In this document: positions 53,096 through 61,845 of the stretch, piece after piece
How the letters are laid out: each line of letters starts with the position of its first letter
Position numbering within the stretch: the stretch's first letter is position 1
Source of the DNA: Orrella dioscoreae
GTDB taxonomy: Bacteria; Pseudomonadota; Gammaproteobacteria; Burkholderiales; Burkholderiaceae_B
Assembly: GCF_900089455.2 (NCBI RefSeq)
Contig: NZ_LT907988.1
Coordinates: forward strand, 2,666,001 to 2,730,000
Direction of reading: 5' to 3'
DNA length: 64,000 nucleotides
Made by a program: the position numbers and the translations under genes
The notes under the pieces: model-generated
Database searches by the model: none
The model's input: only the letters and a program-made list of their open reading frames with translations
Told to the model about the DNA's origin: nothing

Positions 53096-54952
53096 CTACG
53101 CAGACAACGCCATGTCGCGCGCCGGCACCCGCGCAATCGGGTTCTGGAGATTACCGGCCATCTTCAGGTTGCCGGCGGGGTCGGCCAGGTTGACCATCTG
53201 CAGGTTGTTGCCCAACTGCAGGCGGTTCAGGCAAGAATGCAGGAACTCGGGCGCAAACAGGTTGTACCGGGCATACCTGGCCGCATGTTCGGGATGCGCG
53301 TCCTGGTATTCCAGGATGCAATCGGCCACCGCCTGCCAAAAAGTCCCCTCGTCGCAGCATTGGTTGGCGACCAGTACCTCGTTCACGTACCGCAGCACGC
53401 CGTCGAACACGTCGATGAAAATGGCCAGAAGCTTGACGTTCTCAGGCACGTCCACCGCCAGGCGATGCACGTTCTCGGGCATGTGCGCGCGCGCCTCGAC
53501 ATTGAGAATCGCCGACTCCTCGGCAATATCCTTCATGATGGCGCGTACCGGCACGCAGTTGTCCATGACGAGGATAAGGTTCTCGCCGTGGGGCATGTAA
53601 ACCAGTTCATACTGGTAGAAGCAATGCACCAGCGGCGCCAGGTAGGCACGCAGATAGCTTGCCAGCCACGCCTGCACGTCCAGGCCTGAACGGCGGATGA
53701 GTTCGGGCAGCAGCGCCTTGCCTTGCGTGTCGGTGTGCAGCAGTGCGGCCATGGTCATCAGCGACTCGCCCGGCCGCAAACGCGGCAGCGGATTTTCCCG
53801 CCACAGGGCCGAGAACATCTTCTTGTAAGGCGTATCGGCCGGGATGGCGGCTTCGTAGTAGTAGTTCCGGAAGCCCAGCGTTGCCACCTCCTTCAGGGTG
53901 GTGAAGCCGTTCTCGCGCAGGTAGTCGTCGCGCTCGATCAGGCCGCTGATGTAGTCATTGATGGCCGGGGTGCCGGACATGTAATACGGCGACAGGCCCC
54001 GCATGAACCCCATGTTCAGGATGGACAGCGAGGTCTTCACGTAGCGCTTGCTGCGGTCGGTGACGTTGAAGAAGGTGCGGATCGATTGCTGGGCCAGGTA
54101 TTCGTCGTCGCCGTAGCCCAGGCAGATGATCTTGCGATCCGCCACGTAGGCCGCGAACGCGATGGACAGTTTGTCGAACCATTGCCAGGGGTGCGCCGGC
54201 ATGAAATAGTAGTCGGCGGGGTCTGCGCCTTGCCCGAGCACGATCTCGGTGTATCGCGCCACCGTGGCCTCCCCGAGCTCCTCGCGCATGAGCTGCGCGT
54301 AGTCCAGCCCGGGGATGCTGGCGAAATGGGCATTGTCCTTGTGCACGGCCAACCACATGATCCGCACCGGCGAGCCGGCCTCCGGGGCATAGGCGCGGTA
54401 ATCGGCGGCGTTGAAACCCAGGCGCCCGTTGTTGGCCACGAACCCCGGGTGCCCCTCACGCATGGCGACCTCGATGCGCTGGAAATCCTGGGTCTGCGCC
54501 AGTTCGGACGAACTGGGCGCATCGGCCTTGGCCAGCTTGAAGGCAGCCCCATAGAGCGTGCTGCTGATCTCGTCCAGATAGATCGGCAGCAACTCTTCCT
54601 TGATGCCGATGCGCGCCCGGACATCGATGATGAACTGCAGGGCATCCAGGGGCAGCGTTTTTCCCTCCCGGACGCGCGTGATCGACTCGGCATCGATCGA
54701 CCAATGGCGCAGGGCCAGCACCCGCGCAATGAAGGTATACACGGTCTTGCCGTCGTCGCTGGTGAGCGTATAACGGGCCAGGCCGTCGTCCATGTCCTCG
54801 ATCATCTCGGGCGCCAGGATCAACTCGTGCGAGTATTCGGACAGCGCCTTGCGCAGCAAATGGCGGTTGCTGGCCGCCCAGTGCTCGGGCGTCAGGTGCG
54901 TGGCAGCCTGGGCGGGTTGCTGAGACATCAGGGTAAGCGTGGCGGGATTCAT
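53096..54952 (-). CDS. NIS siderophore synthetase (AlcC/DesD/PubC type)
   Basis: IucA/IucC-family ligase of 618 residues that activates a carboxylate with ATP and joins it to an amine. The type C features are EGHPGFVANNGRLGFNAADY, AHPWQWF, RTFFNVTDRSKRYVKTSLS and MPHGENLILVMDNC. Enzymes of this type dimerise and close rings of succinyl-hydroxydiamine units (alcaligin, putrebactin, bisucaberin, desferrioxamine). The length matches AlcC. The ATG overlaps the MFS stop (ATGA), so it is the last gene of the siderophore unit. The substrate-making acyltransferase is not in the window. Confidence 0.9.
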   Translation of the reverse strand: MNPATLTLMSQQPAQAATHLTPEHWAASNRHLLRKALSEYSHELILAPEMIEDMDDGLARYTLTSDDGKTVYTFIARVLALRHWSIDAESITRVREGKTLPLDALQFIIDVRARIGIKEELLPIYLDEISSTLYGAAFKLAKADAPSSSELAQTQDFQRIEVAMREGHPGFVANNGRLGFNAADYRAYAPEAGSPVRIMWLAVHKDNAHFASIPGLDYAQLMREELGEATVARYTEIVLGQGADPADYYFMPAHPWQWFDKLSIAFAAYVADRKIICLGYGDDEYLAQQSIRTFFNVTDRSKRYVKTSLSILNMGFMRGLSPYYMSGTPAINDYISGLIERDDYLRENGFTTLKEVATLGFRNYYYEAAIPADTPYKKMFSALWRENPLPRLRPGESLMTMAALLHTDTQGKALLPELIRRSGLDVQAWLASYLRAYLAPLVHCFYQYELVYMPHGENLILVMDNCVPVRAIMKDIAEESAILNVEARAHMPENVHRLAVDVPENVKLLAIFIDVFDGVLRYVNEVLVANQCCDEGTFWQAVADCILEYQDAHPEHAARYARYNLFAPEFLHSCLNRLQLGNNLQMVNLADPAGNLKMAGNLQNPIARVPARDMALSA

Positions 54953-56214
54953 GCTTGGATATCCTCCGGGACGGTTGGTGAGGCGGCCTTGAACAGGTCG
55001 CGCGTACAGCCCACGTCGGCAACCCGCGCCTCGCTGGCACTGGGCACGCGCAGGATGAGCCGGTCGAGCATCCCCGTCAGCAGGAAGACCGCCGCCCCGA
55101 CCACGAACGGCATGTACAAGCCATAGCGGCTGACGATGGCGCCGGCTGCGAAAGAGGACAGCAGGACACCCAGGTTCTGGAAGAAATTGGTCACGGCGAA
55201 ATCCTGCGCATAACGCTCGGGACGGCTCAGGCGGAACAGCGCCACGTCCAGCTTGACGATGATCTGGAAGATCGCCCAGCCATACAGGCAGCGCCCCACG
55301 ATGACCAGCGCGGGATCGGGTGCCCCCTGCATGAGCAGGCCCGCCATGCCCAGCAGCAGGTTGCCCAGCGTGTGATCCGGCAAGCGCGCCTGGCGGGCAC
55401 GCAGCCTGGCATGCACCCGCAAGGCGATCAACGCCAGCACGCCCGGGATGGCGAACACCGCGCCCGATGCGAGCTCCGAGTCATCGCCGCTGATCGCCTG
55501 CCAATGTGTCGAGAAGAACGGCCGTATCACATAGCAGCCGAAATCGAACAGCAACATGATCAACGCCAGCCGCAAGATGGGCATGCGGGCCCGCCAGGCC
55601 GCCAATGCCGGCAGCGGGGACGCAGGGGCGACATAGCCGGGATCGTGCGCACGCGTGGTCCGCACGATCCTGCCGCTGCGGATGAGATAGGCGCAGACGC
55701 CCATCTGGAAGAAGTCGCCCGCCGCCATCGCCATGATGCTGCCCGTAGCGCCCCATTCGCTCAGCACGAAGCCTCCCACCACCGCGCCCAGGATCGCGCC
55801 GAAGTTCACCACCACCGACAGCGTGCCCACCACGCCGGCATGCTCGGCCTTGGGCGTCAGGCGCATCAGATAGGGATACATGAGCAGATAGCTGCTCTTG
55901 CACATGAACATCAGCATGGAGAGCCCCCAGTACCAGGCCACGTCCGGCGCCCAATTGCTTGCCACGCTGAAGGTGCCCGCCGCCAGTTGCGTCCAGACCA
56001 GCAGGTGCAGCGGCTCGACCCGCCGGGCCAGGCGCGCCCACAGGGGCAGCGTGCACATGACCGCGATGGATATCGCCGCCACATACGCGCCCACGTGCAC
56101 CGAACTGTCCATGCCGTAGCGCAAGGAAAAGAACTGCGGATAAAAGGGGATCAGGATCGCGTCGCTGACCACCGCGAAGGCCGTCATCACGATGATGTGC
56201 GTGCGCAGCGTCAT
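54949..56214 (-). CDS. MFS transporter, probable siderophore exporter
   Basis: Major facilitator protein of 421 residues with twelve predicted helices (first VMTAFAVVSDAILIPFYPQFF; the TRRAHD-type loop near residue 200). The MFS signature is weak. Its place between the hydroxylase and the condensing enzyme, with ATGA overlaps on both sides, suggests it exports the finished siderophore, as AlcS does in Bordetella. It has no acetyltransferase-like domain fused to it. Confidence 0.82.
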   Translation of the reverse strand: MTLRTHIIVMTAFAVVSDAILIPFYPQFFSLRYGMDSSVHVGAYVAAISIAVMCTLPLWARLARRVEPLHLLVWTQLAAGTFSVASNWAPDVAWYWGLSMLMFMCKSSYLLMYPYLMRLTPKAEHAGVVGTLSVVVNFGAILGAVVGGFVLSEWGATGSIMAMAAGDFFQMGVCAYLIRSGRIVRTTRAHDPGYVAPASPLPALAAWRARMPILRLALIMLLFDFGCYVIRPFFSTHWQAISGDDSELASGAVFAIPGVLALIALRVHARLRARQARLPDHTLGNLLLGMAGLLMQGAPDPALVIVGRCLYGWAIFQIIVKLDVALFRLSRPERYAQDFAVTNFFQNLGVLLSSFAAGAIVSRYGLYMPFVVGAAVFLLTGMLDRLILRVPSASEARVADVGCTRDLFKAASPTVPEDIQA

Positions 56215-57539
56215 GCATGCTCCGCGATGCGCTGGAAGTGTTCCCCGACCGGCACGGCGAAGTCCTGCAGCGCGATATTCCGTTCGATCTTGTAGTGCTC
56301 CACGCCCGTCAGCGCGCGGATGATGCAGGAATTCCGGTAGCAGCTCATGCCCAGGTCGGGGTTGGTCAGCCCGTGTGTGTGCATCCCCGCGTTCTGTACG
56401 AAGACGTCGGTGCCTTCAAGATCGGCGGCGTAGTGGCGCGATAGCCGATAGCGACCCTGCCCGTCCCAGCGCAGGCGATGGCGGATGCCCTCGACGAAGG
56501 GCGGGATGTTCTGGCGGTAGCCGGTGGCGAATATCACCGCCTCGGTGCGATGGGTATAGCGGGCGCGGGTGTCACGCTGCACGAAGTCCAGCACGTAGCC
56601 GGTGCCGTCCTCGACCTGGCGGCAGGCCTGCACCTCGCAGTTGGTGATCAGGTGCGTACGCAGCCGGCCCTGGCTGCGGAGATCGTCCAGCAGGTCATAG
56701 ATCCGGTTGATCAGGCTGGCGTTCACGCCTTTGTAAAGGCTGTCCTGCCTGTCGATGATGCCGGCTTTCGTCGCGTCGGGAAGATCGAAGAAATAGTCGA
56801 TGTAGTCCGGCGAGATCATTTCCAGCGTGAGCTTGGTGTTCTCCATCTGGAAGAAGCGCGGCGAGCGCGTGATCCAGGTGAGCTGGTAGTCGTGATTGCC
56901 GCTGTCGCGCAACAGGTCGTGGTAGATCTCGGCGGCACTCTGCCCGCTGCCGACGAGGGTAATGGACTTGCGCCCCTGCAATGCCGCCTTATGTGCAAGG
57001 TAGTCGGAGGAATGAAGGTAGCGGTGGCCACTCTCGCGGCAGCAGGCAGGAAAATCCGGCACCGACCCCACGCCCAGCACCAGCTTGCGGCAATGGTATG
57101 TGAACGGCGTACGTGCCGGCCCGACCACGCCGGCCACCACATAGAGGCCACTGGCCGCGTCGTGCCCAAGCGACCGGACCTCATGGCCGAACCGGAGGTT
57201 GCCCAGCCGCGCCACCACCCACTTGCAATAGCGGTTGTACTCGGCGCGGCTCAGGGTGAAGTTCTCGCGGATGTAGTAGGAATACAGCTTGCCTTCCTGC
57301 TTGCAGTAGTTGAGGAAGCTGTACCGGCTTTGCGGATCGGCAAGGCTGACCAGGTCCGCCAGGAAAGGATTCTGGAGCGTGGTGTGCTCGATCAGCATGC
57401 CGGGGTGCCAATCGAAGGTGGCGTTGCGCTCGAGGAAAAGCCCGCGCAGTGACTCGATGGGCTCGGCCAGGCAGGCCAGGCTGAGATTGAAGGGACCCAG
57501 GCCGATGGCGATGAAGTCGTGCACGCCCTCGTCTTTCAC
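56211..57539 (-). CDS. Lysine/ornithine/diamine N-monooxygenase (AlcA/IucD type)
   Basis: FAD- and NADPH-dependent hydroxylase of about 442 residues that makes the N-hydroxy group of a hydroxamate siderophore. Motifs are the FAD site FIAIGLGPFNLSLACL, the substrate region PGMLIEHTTLQNPFLADLVSL, the NADPH site ITLVGSGQSAAEIYHDLL and the ATGYR motif (AVIFATGYRQNIPPF). The substrate is probably putrescine, ornithine or lysine and cannot be told apart by eye. GTG 57539 has AAGGGGAG in front; ATG 57593, overlapping the receptor gene by 7 bp, is the alternative. Confidence 0.87.
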   Translation of the reverse strand: MKDEGVHDFIAIGLGPFNLSLACLAEPIESLRGLFLERNATFDWHPGMLIEHTTLQNPFLADLVSLADPQSRYSFLNYCKQEGKLYSYYIRENFTLSRAEYNRYCKWVVARLGNLRFGHEVRSLGHDAASGLYVVAGVVGPARTPFTYHCRKLVLGVGSVPDFPACCRESGHRYLHSSDYLAHKAALQGRKSITLVGSGQSAAEIYHDLLRDSGNHDYQLTWITRSPRFFQMENTKLTLEMISPDYIDYFFDLPDATKAGIIDRQDSLYKGVNASLINRIYDLLDDLRSQGRLRTHLITNCEVQACRQVEDGTGYVLDFVQRDTRARYTHRTEAVIFATGYRQNIPPFVEGIRHRLRWDGQGRYRLSRHYAADLEGTDVFVQNAGMHTHGLTNPDLGMSCYRNSCIIRALTGVEHYKIERNIALQDFAVPVGEHFQRIAEHA

Positions 57540-57586
57540 GGCGCTTCTCCCCTTGCCCGACTTCCCTCCCGGCCGTCCTCTTCCCT

Positions 57587-60022
57587 TCACCATGCGTACG
57601 ACAGGGTCGCCATCAGGTTCCGGCCTTCACCCCAATAGCAGTTCTCGATGCTGATGCAGGAAGCGACATAGGTCTTGTCGAACAGATTGTTGGCCGACAG
57701 ACGCACGCTGCTGCCCGCCAAGCCCTGGTGGAACTGTCCCAGGTCCAGGCGCACCATCAGGTCCGTCAACGTGACGGCCGGCACCTTGCCGCTATTGGCG
57801 TTGTCGATCCAGTTCGTGCCCACGTAGCGCACCCCCGCGCCCACGTCCACGCCGGCCATCGCTTTCCAGTCCACCCAGAGCGACGCCAGGTGCTTGGGCG
57901 CCTGATAGGGCGTGTTGCCCTTGAACCCGTCCGCGGATTCGACGAAGGTCAGGTCGTTCAGCGTGTAGCTGGCCAGCACGGCAAAGGTCTTGCTCAGCTG
58001 GCTGCGTGCCTCCAGCTCCAGCCCGCGCGCCCGCACCTTGCCGGAGGGTTCGTAGAAAGGTTGCGTCGGTGCGCGCGACGCCACGTTGTCCTGCGTCAGC
58101 TGATACACCGCCCCCGACAGGTAGCTTTCGCTGCCCGGCGGCTGGTAGCGCAGGCCGACTTCGTACTGCTTGCTGGTGGCGGGCTTGAGCAGTCTGTTCT
58201 GCTGGTCGGCGCGAATGCTGGGGTTGAAACCTTCGCCGTAGCTCACATAAGGCGCCAGGCCGTTGTCGAAGAGATAGACCAGGCCAGCGCGCTTGGTCAG
58301 CCTGGACCCCTTCCAGCTCGAAGCGGCGTTGTCATAGGCGTTGGTCACCCGCGCCTGGTCATGGCGCAGCCCCAGCGTCAGGCGCCATTTGTTCCAGGAC
58401 AACTGGTCCTGCAGGTAGACGCCCGTCTGCTCGAGCTGGCGATCTACCGGTGCCGAGTAGATGTCGGCAATGTTGGGATTGCCATATACGGGATCGAAGG
58501 CATCCACGGGGTCCGCGCTGCCCGAGCGCCAGGTGCCGTCCAGTTTTCGGCGCTGGTAGTCGAGGCCGCCCAGCAGCGTGTGCTGGACGGTGCCGGTGCC
58601 GAACTTGAACTCGATCTGGTTGTCCACCGCCACCGCATGCATCTTCTCCTGGGCACCGGCGTAGTAGCGTGTCAGGGAGGTTTCGTCGGCCCAGCCGAAA
58701 CCATACACCTGCTCCAGTGAAGCCCGGGTGCGGACATGGCGGAAGTTCTGGCGTACCGCCACACGATCGTTGAAGACGTGCTCGAACTGGTAGCCCAGCA
58801 GCTGCTGCCTGCGGTCATAGGCATTGGCGGTTGGGTCGCCGTCGAAGAATCGCCGCGAGGTGCGCCGTCCGGCGTGGCTGTTGGTGATGCTGGCATCCGC
58901 CGGGACCGCGCCATGGTAGCTGCCTTCCGGATCTCGCTGCAGATAGGCCTGCAGCAACAGCCTCGTGCGGTCCGAGAAGTGGATGTCCAGCGAAGGCGCA
59001 ATGGCGTAGCGTTGCTCGCTGACGTGGTCGAACTGGCTGTCGAGCGTACGGCCCATGCCGGTGACCCGATAGGCCACCTTGCCGCTTTCGCCGAGCGGGC
59101 CGGTCACGTCCAGCCCGGCCTCGTAGCGATCGCGATTGCCAACCGTCACTTCCGCCTGCCGATAGGGCTCGAAGCTGGGGCGCTTGCTGGTCAGCGCCAC
59201 CACGCCGCCGGGCGAGGACCGGCCATAGAGGACGGACGCCGGCCCCCGCAGCACGTCGGCGCGTTCGAGGAAATAGGGATCGATCTGCAGCGCGGTATAG
59301 CTGCCCTGGTCGCTCAGCGTACGCAGGCCATCGAGCAGGACATTGTCCACGCTGTTGTCGGTGAATCCACGCAGGGATACGTAGTCGTAGCGGTTGGTGG
59401 CGCCCACCAGCGCCGTGAAGATGCCCGGCGTGTAGTTCAGCGCCTCGGAGATGCTGCGCGGCTTCTGGTCCTCGAGTTGCTTGCGGGTGATGACCGACAC
59501 CGATTGGGGCGTCTCGAGCAGCGGCGTGTCCGTCTTGGTGCCGGCGGCGCTGCGCCGCGCCACCAGGCTGTCGCCCGCGCTGTAGGCGGTCTGCTCGGCG
59601 CCCATGACGGTCACCGGCGCCAACGCGTCCAGGCCGGGATCGGGCTGGGGACGGGCGCGCAGGACATACCCCCCGTTGCGTCCGGGCACCGCCTGCACCG
59701 ACGTGCCCGCAAGCAGCCGCGCCAGGCCCTCGGCCACCGAATAGCTTCCCTGCAGCCCCTGGGTGCGCAGGCCCTGGGTCAACGCGGGATCGGCCGCCAC
59801 CATGACCCCCGCCTGGGCGCCCAGCGCACTCAGGGCATTGTCGAGCGGACCGGCGGGAATGTCGTATCGCCGCGGGATTTCCGTGGCGGCGGATTGCGCC
59901 TGCGCAGCGGGCACGGCCCACTGCAGGGCCGCCACGAGACACAGCAGCGTCAGCCCCGGGCGGGAAAACACGATGGAAACACCGCCTGCGCGGGCGGGGG
60001 ACAACAACTGGCGATTCGCCAT
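57587..60022 (-). CDS. TonB-dependent siderophore receptor with signalling domain
   Basis: Receptor of 811 residues. Order: signal peptide to about 43 (AAQAQS), an STN signalling domain about 50-110 (RYDIPAGPLDNALSALGAQAGVMVAADPAL), a plug from about 170 (ETPQSVSVITRKQLED, VSLRGFTDNSVDNVLLDGLR, RGPASVLYGRSSPGGVV), and a barrel ending ENCYWGEGRNLMATLSYAW. The C-terminal CYWG region is like FhuA/FoxA hydroxamate receptors. Linked to the FecR/ECF pair upstream, it should both import the ferric siderophore and signal its presence. Confidence 0.9.
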   Translation of the reverse strand: MANRQLLSPARAGGVSIVFSRPGLTLLCLVAALQWAVPAAQAQSAATEIPRRYDIPAGPLDNALSALGAQAGVMVAADPALTQGLRTQGLQGSYSVAEGLARLLAGTSVQAVPGRNGGYVLRARPQPDPGLDALAPVTVMGAEQTAYSAGDSLVARRSAAGTKTDTPLLETPQSVSVITRKQLEDQKPRSISEALNYTPGIFTALVGATNRYDYVSLRGFTDNSVDNVLLDGLRTLSDQGSYTALQIDPYFLERADVLRGPASVLYGRSSPGGVVALTSKRPSFEPYRQAEVTVGNRDRYEAGLDVTGPLGESGKVAYRVTGMGRTLDSQFDHVSEQRYAIAPSLDIHFSDRTRLLLQAYLQRDPEGSYHGAVPADASITNSHAGRRTSRRFFDGDPTANAYDRRQQLLGYQFEHVFNDRVAVRQNFRHVRTRASLEQVYGFGWADETSLTRYYAGAQEKMHAVAVDNQIEFKFGTGTVQHTLLGGLDYQRRKLDGTWRSGSADPVDAFDPVYGNPNIADIYSAPVDRQLEQTGVYLQDQLSWNKWRLTLGLRHDQARVTNAYDNAASSWKGSRLTKRAGLVYLFDNGLAPYVSYGEGFNPSIRADQQNRLLKPATSKQYEVGLRYQPPGSESYLSGAVYQLTQDNVASRAPTQPFYEPSGKVRARGLELEARSQLSKTFAVLASYTLNDLTFVESADGFKGNTPYQAPKHLASLWVDWKAMAGVDVGAGVRYVGTNWIDNANSGKVPAVTLTDLMVRLDLGQFHQGLAGSSVRLSANNLFDKTYVASCISIENCYWGEGRNLMATLSYAW

Positions 60023-60142
60023 GAAAGGAATTCCTGTCTCGCGATGGTTGGCTTTGTCTGGCCACTGGCCGCGTCATCGCGGCGGGCTCATGAACAAGAC
60101 ACGCGAGAAAAAGGAATCTGCCGGGCCGTTACATCTTTTTTG

Positions 60143-60240
60143 CCGCCGGGCCGCCCCAAGGCAAAAACGGCCCCCTCGGGGGGCAGCAAGCCGAAGGCGC
60201 GGCGTGGGGGCTTTTTTTCCGCCGGGCCGCCCCAAGGCAA
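60143..60240 (-). repeat. Direct repeat and attenuator-like hairpins
   Basis: A 22-bp sequence, CCGCCGGGCCGCCCCAAGGC plus AA, occurs twice (60143-60164 and 60219-60240). Between the copies, on the minus strand, GCCCCC/GGGGGC with a CGA loop is followed by GTTTTTG, like a Rho-independent terminator. The same GC strand can pair alternatively with GGGGGC at 60206-60211, followed by T7 on the plus strand. It lies in the gap between fecR and the receptor. Confidence 0.6.
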
Positions 60241-60265
60241 GGCCCGCGGACGCCAGCACCGTGCG

Positions 60266-61291
60266 TCAGCTGGCGCGAATCTGCACCCAATACCGGGTGC
60301 GGTAGCGGATCCGCACGGGCAGCACCTCTTCCAGCATCCGCAACGCCGCATCCGTGTCCTGCACCGGAAACGCACCGGTCACGGACAGGTGCGCGACATC
60401 GCCCTCGCACTGCACCAGCCCGCTGCGGTAGCGGCCCAGTTCAGCGGCGAACCGGGCCAGCGGCATCCGCACGGCCACGATCATGCCGTGCAGCCACGAG
60501 GCTTCGGCGGAAGCGTCGTCGATGCCCGCGACGGCCTGCACACGACCGGTATCAAAACAGGCCGCCTGCCCGGCATTCACCACGGCCTGCGGGGCAGACG
60601 CTTCACGCGGAACCAGCCGCACCGCCCCTTCCAGCACCGCGACGCGCACGCCCTGCCGATCGCCGCCGTGGAACTGCCGCACGGTGAAGCGGGTCCCTAT
60701 CGGCAGGATGTCGCCGCTGTCCGTATGTACCCGCAGCGGCCTGGCCTGCGCGTCATGGCCGGTCGCCACCAGGATTTCCCCACGCCGCAACCAGATGTCG
60801 CGCGTCTGGCCATCGACGCTCACATCGATGGCGGTGTCGGTGTTCAAATCCACCCGCGTGCCATCGGCGAGCGTCAGCGTCCGTCGCTCGCCCACGCCGG
60901 TCTGGTACGCCGCCAGCCAGCCGGGAGGCGCGAGATTGACGGCTTGCCAACCCAGCCCCCCTGCCCCGGCGAGCAGCAACGCCAGTTTGATGATGCCCCG
61001 GCGTTGTTCGCGCATGTCGGACCTGGCCAACGTGCCGTCGACCAGGTTCGCATCGGCATAGTGGCGCGTGCTCGACAGGTTCCGGGCCAGGTCGGCCAAT
61101 CGCCGCCAGGCGCATTCGTGGTCGGCATGCGCCGCGCGCCAACGCTCACAGGCCAGTCGAACCTCTTCGCCGGAGTCATCCTGCAAGCGGGCCATCCACT
61201 CCGCCGCCTGTTGGACGACCTGGGCAGACGGCCGACAGGCGCCGTCGGCGAGTGGCGCAAAAGTCGGCAACGACGGCGTGTCGTCACGCAT
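60266..61291 (-). CDS. FecR-type anti-sigma factor
   Basis: Membrane regulator of 341 residues. The cytoplasmic N-terminus is the DUF4880 domain (QQAAEWMARLQDDSGEEVRLACERWRAAHADHE), one membrane helix follows near residue 100 (IIKLALLLAGAGGLGWQA), and the periplasmic FecR domain has ERRTLTLADGTRVDLNTDTAIDVSVD with FTVRQFHG. It bridges the receptor's signalling domain and the sigma factor. The start ATG at 61291 overlaps the sigma gene by 8 bp. Confidence 0.87.
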   Translation of the reverse strand: MRDDTPSLPTFAPLADGACRPSAQVVQQAAEWMARLQDDSGEEVRLACERWRAAHADHECAWRRLADLARNLSSTRHYADANLVDGTLARSDMREQRRGIIKLALLLAGAGGLGWQAVNLAPPGWLAAYQTGVGERRTLTLADGTRVDLNTDTAIDVSVDGQTRDIWLRRGEILVATGHDAQARPLRVHTDSGDILPIGTRFTVRQFHGGDRQGVRVAVLEGAVRLVPREASAPQAVVNAGQAACFDTGRVQAVAGIDDASAEASWLHGMIVAVRMPLARFAAELGRYRSGLVQCEGDVAHLSVTGAFPVQDTDAALRMLEEVLPVRIRYRTRYWVQIRAS

Positions 61292-61799
61292 AGACAGCCT
61301 GGTAGCAATGCTGCAAGCCACGTACCACGGCTTTCTGCACGACGTTGACCGTGATGTCGAGTTCAGCGGCAATGGCCTTGTACGGCATGCCGTCCATCTG
61401 GGCCATCAGGAAGATGCGGCGGGTGCGTTCGGGCATGCCATCGAGCACCGCATGGACGGCTTCCAGGGCTTCCATCAGCAATCGCTGGGTTTCAGGCGAC
61501 GGCGCGGTCAGTTCGGGGCGCGCGGCCAGCGCCTCGAGGTAGGCACGTTCCAGCGCGGCACGCCGGTAGCGGTTGCGCATCAAGTTGATGGCCACGGCGC
61601 GCAGATAGCCGCGTGGCTCCCGCAACGCCACCTGCGCGGGCGTTCGCAGCACCCGCTCGAACGTATCCTGCGCCAGGTCGGCGGCATCGTCGCGATTCCC
61701 CAGCTTGCGGCGCAACACCCCCTCCAGCCAGCCATGATGATCGCAATACAGCTTGTGCATGCGTTCTTGGGGAACCATTTCTGCCTGCAGCTTGTACAT
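61284..61799 (-). CDS. ECF sigma factor (FecI type)
   Basis: Sigma factor of 171 residues. Region 2 is NRDDAADLAQDTFERVL and YLRAVAINLMRNRYRR; region 4 is LDGMPERTRRIFLMAQMDGMPYKAIAAELDITVNVVQKAVVRGL. The FecR gene is coupled to it. A Fur box lies 25 bp before the ATG. Activation should follow binding of the ferric siderophore to the receptor, and should drive the receptor and synthesis genes. Confidence 0.9.
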   Translation of the reverse strand: MYKLQAEMVPQERMHKLYCDHHGWLEGVLRRKLGNRDDAADLAQDTFERVLRTPAQVALREPRGYLRAVAINLMRNRYRRAALERAYLEALAARPELTAPSPETQRLLMEALEAVHAVLDGMPERTRRIFLMAQMDGMPYKAIAAELDITVNVVQKAVVRGLQHCYQAVYA

Positions 61800-61823
61800 G
61801 GACGCGCCAGCCCTTCAAAAATT

Positions 61824-61842
61824 GATAATGCAAATTATTATC
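61824..61842 (-). promoter_or_regulatory. Fur box before the siderophore ECF sigma gene
   Basis: GATAATGCAAATTATTATC matches the Fur consensus at 16 of 19 positions by eye, and the symmetry extends outward (ATT...AAT). It sits in the gap between the permease stop and the sigma start, so the sigma gene has its own iron-controlled promoter. Confidence 0.8.
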
Positions 61843-61845
61843 AAT

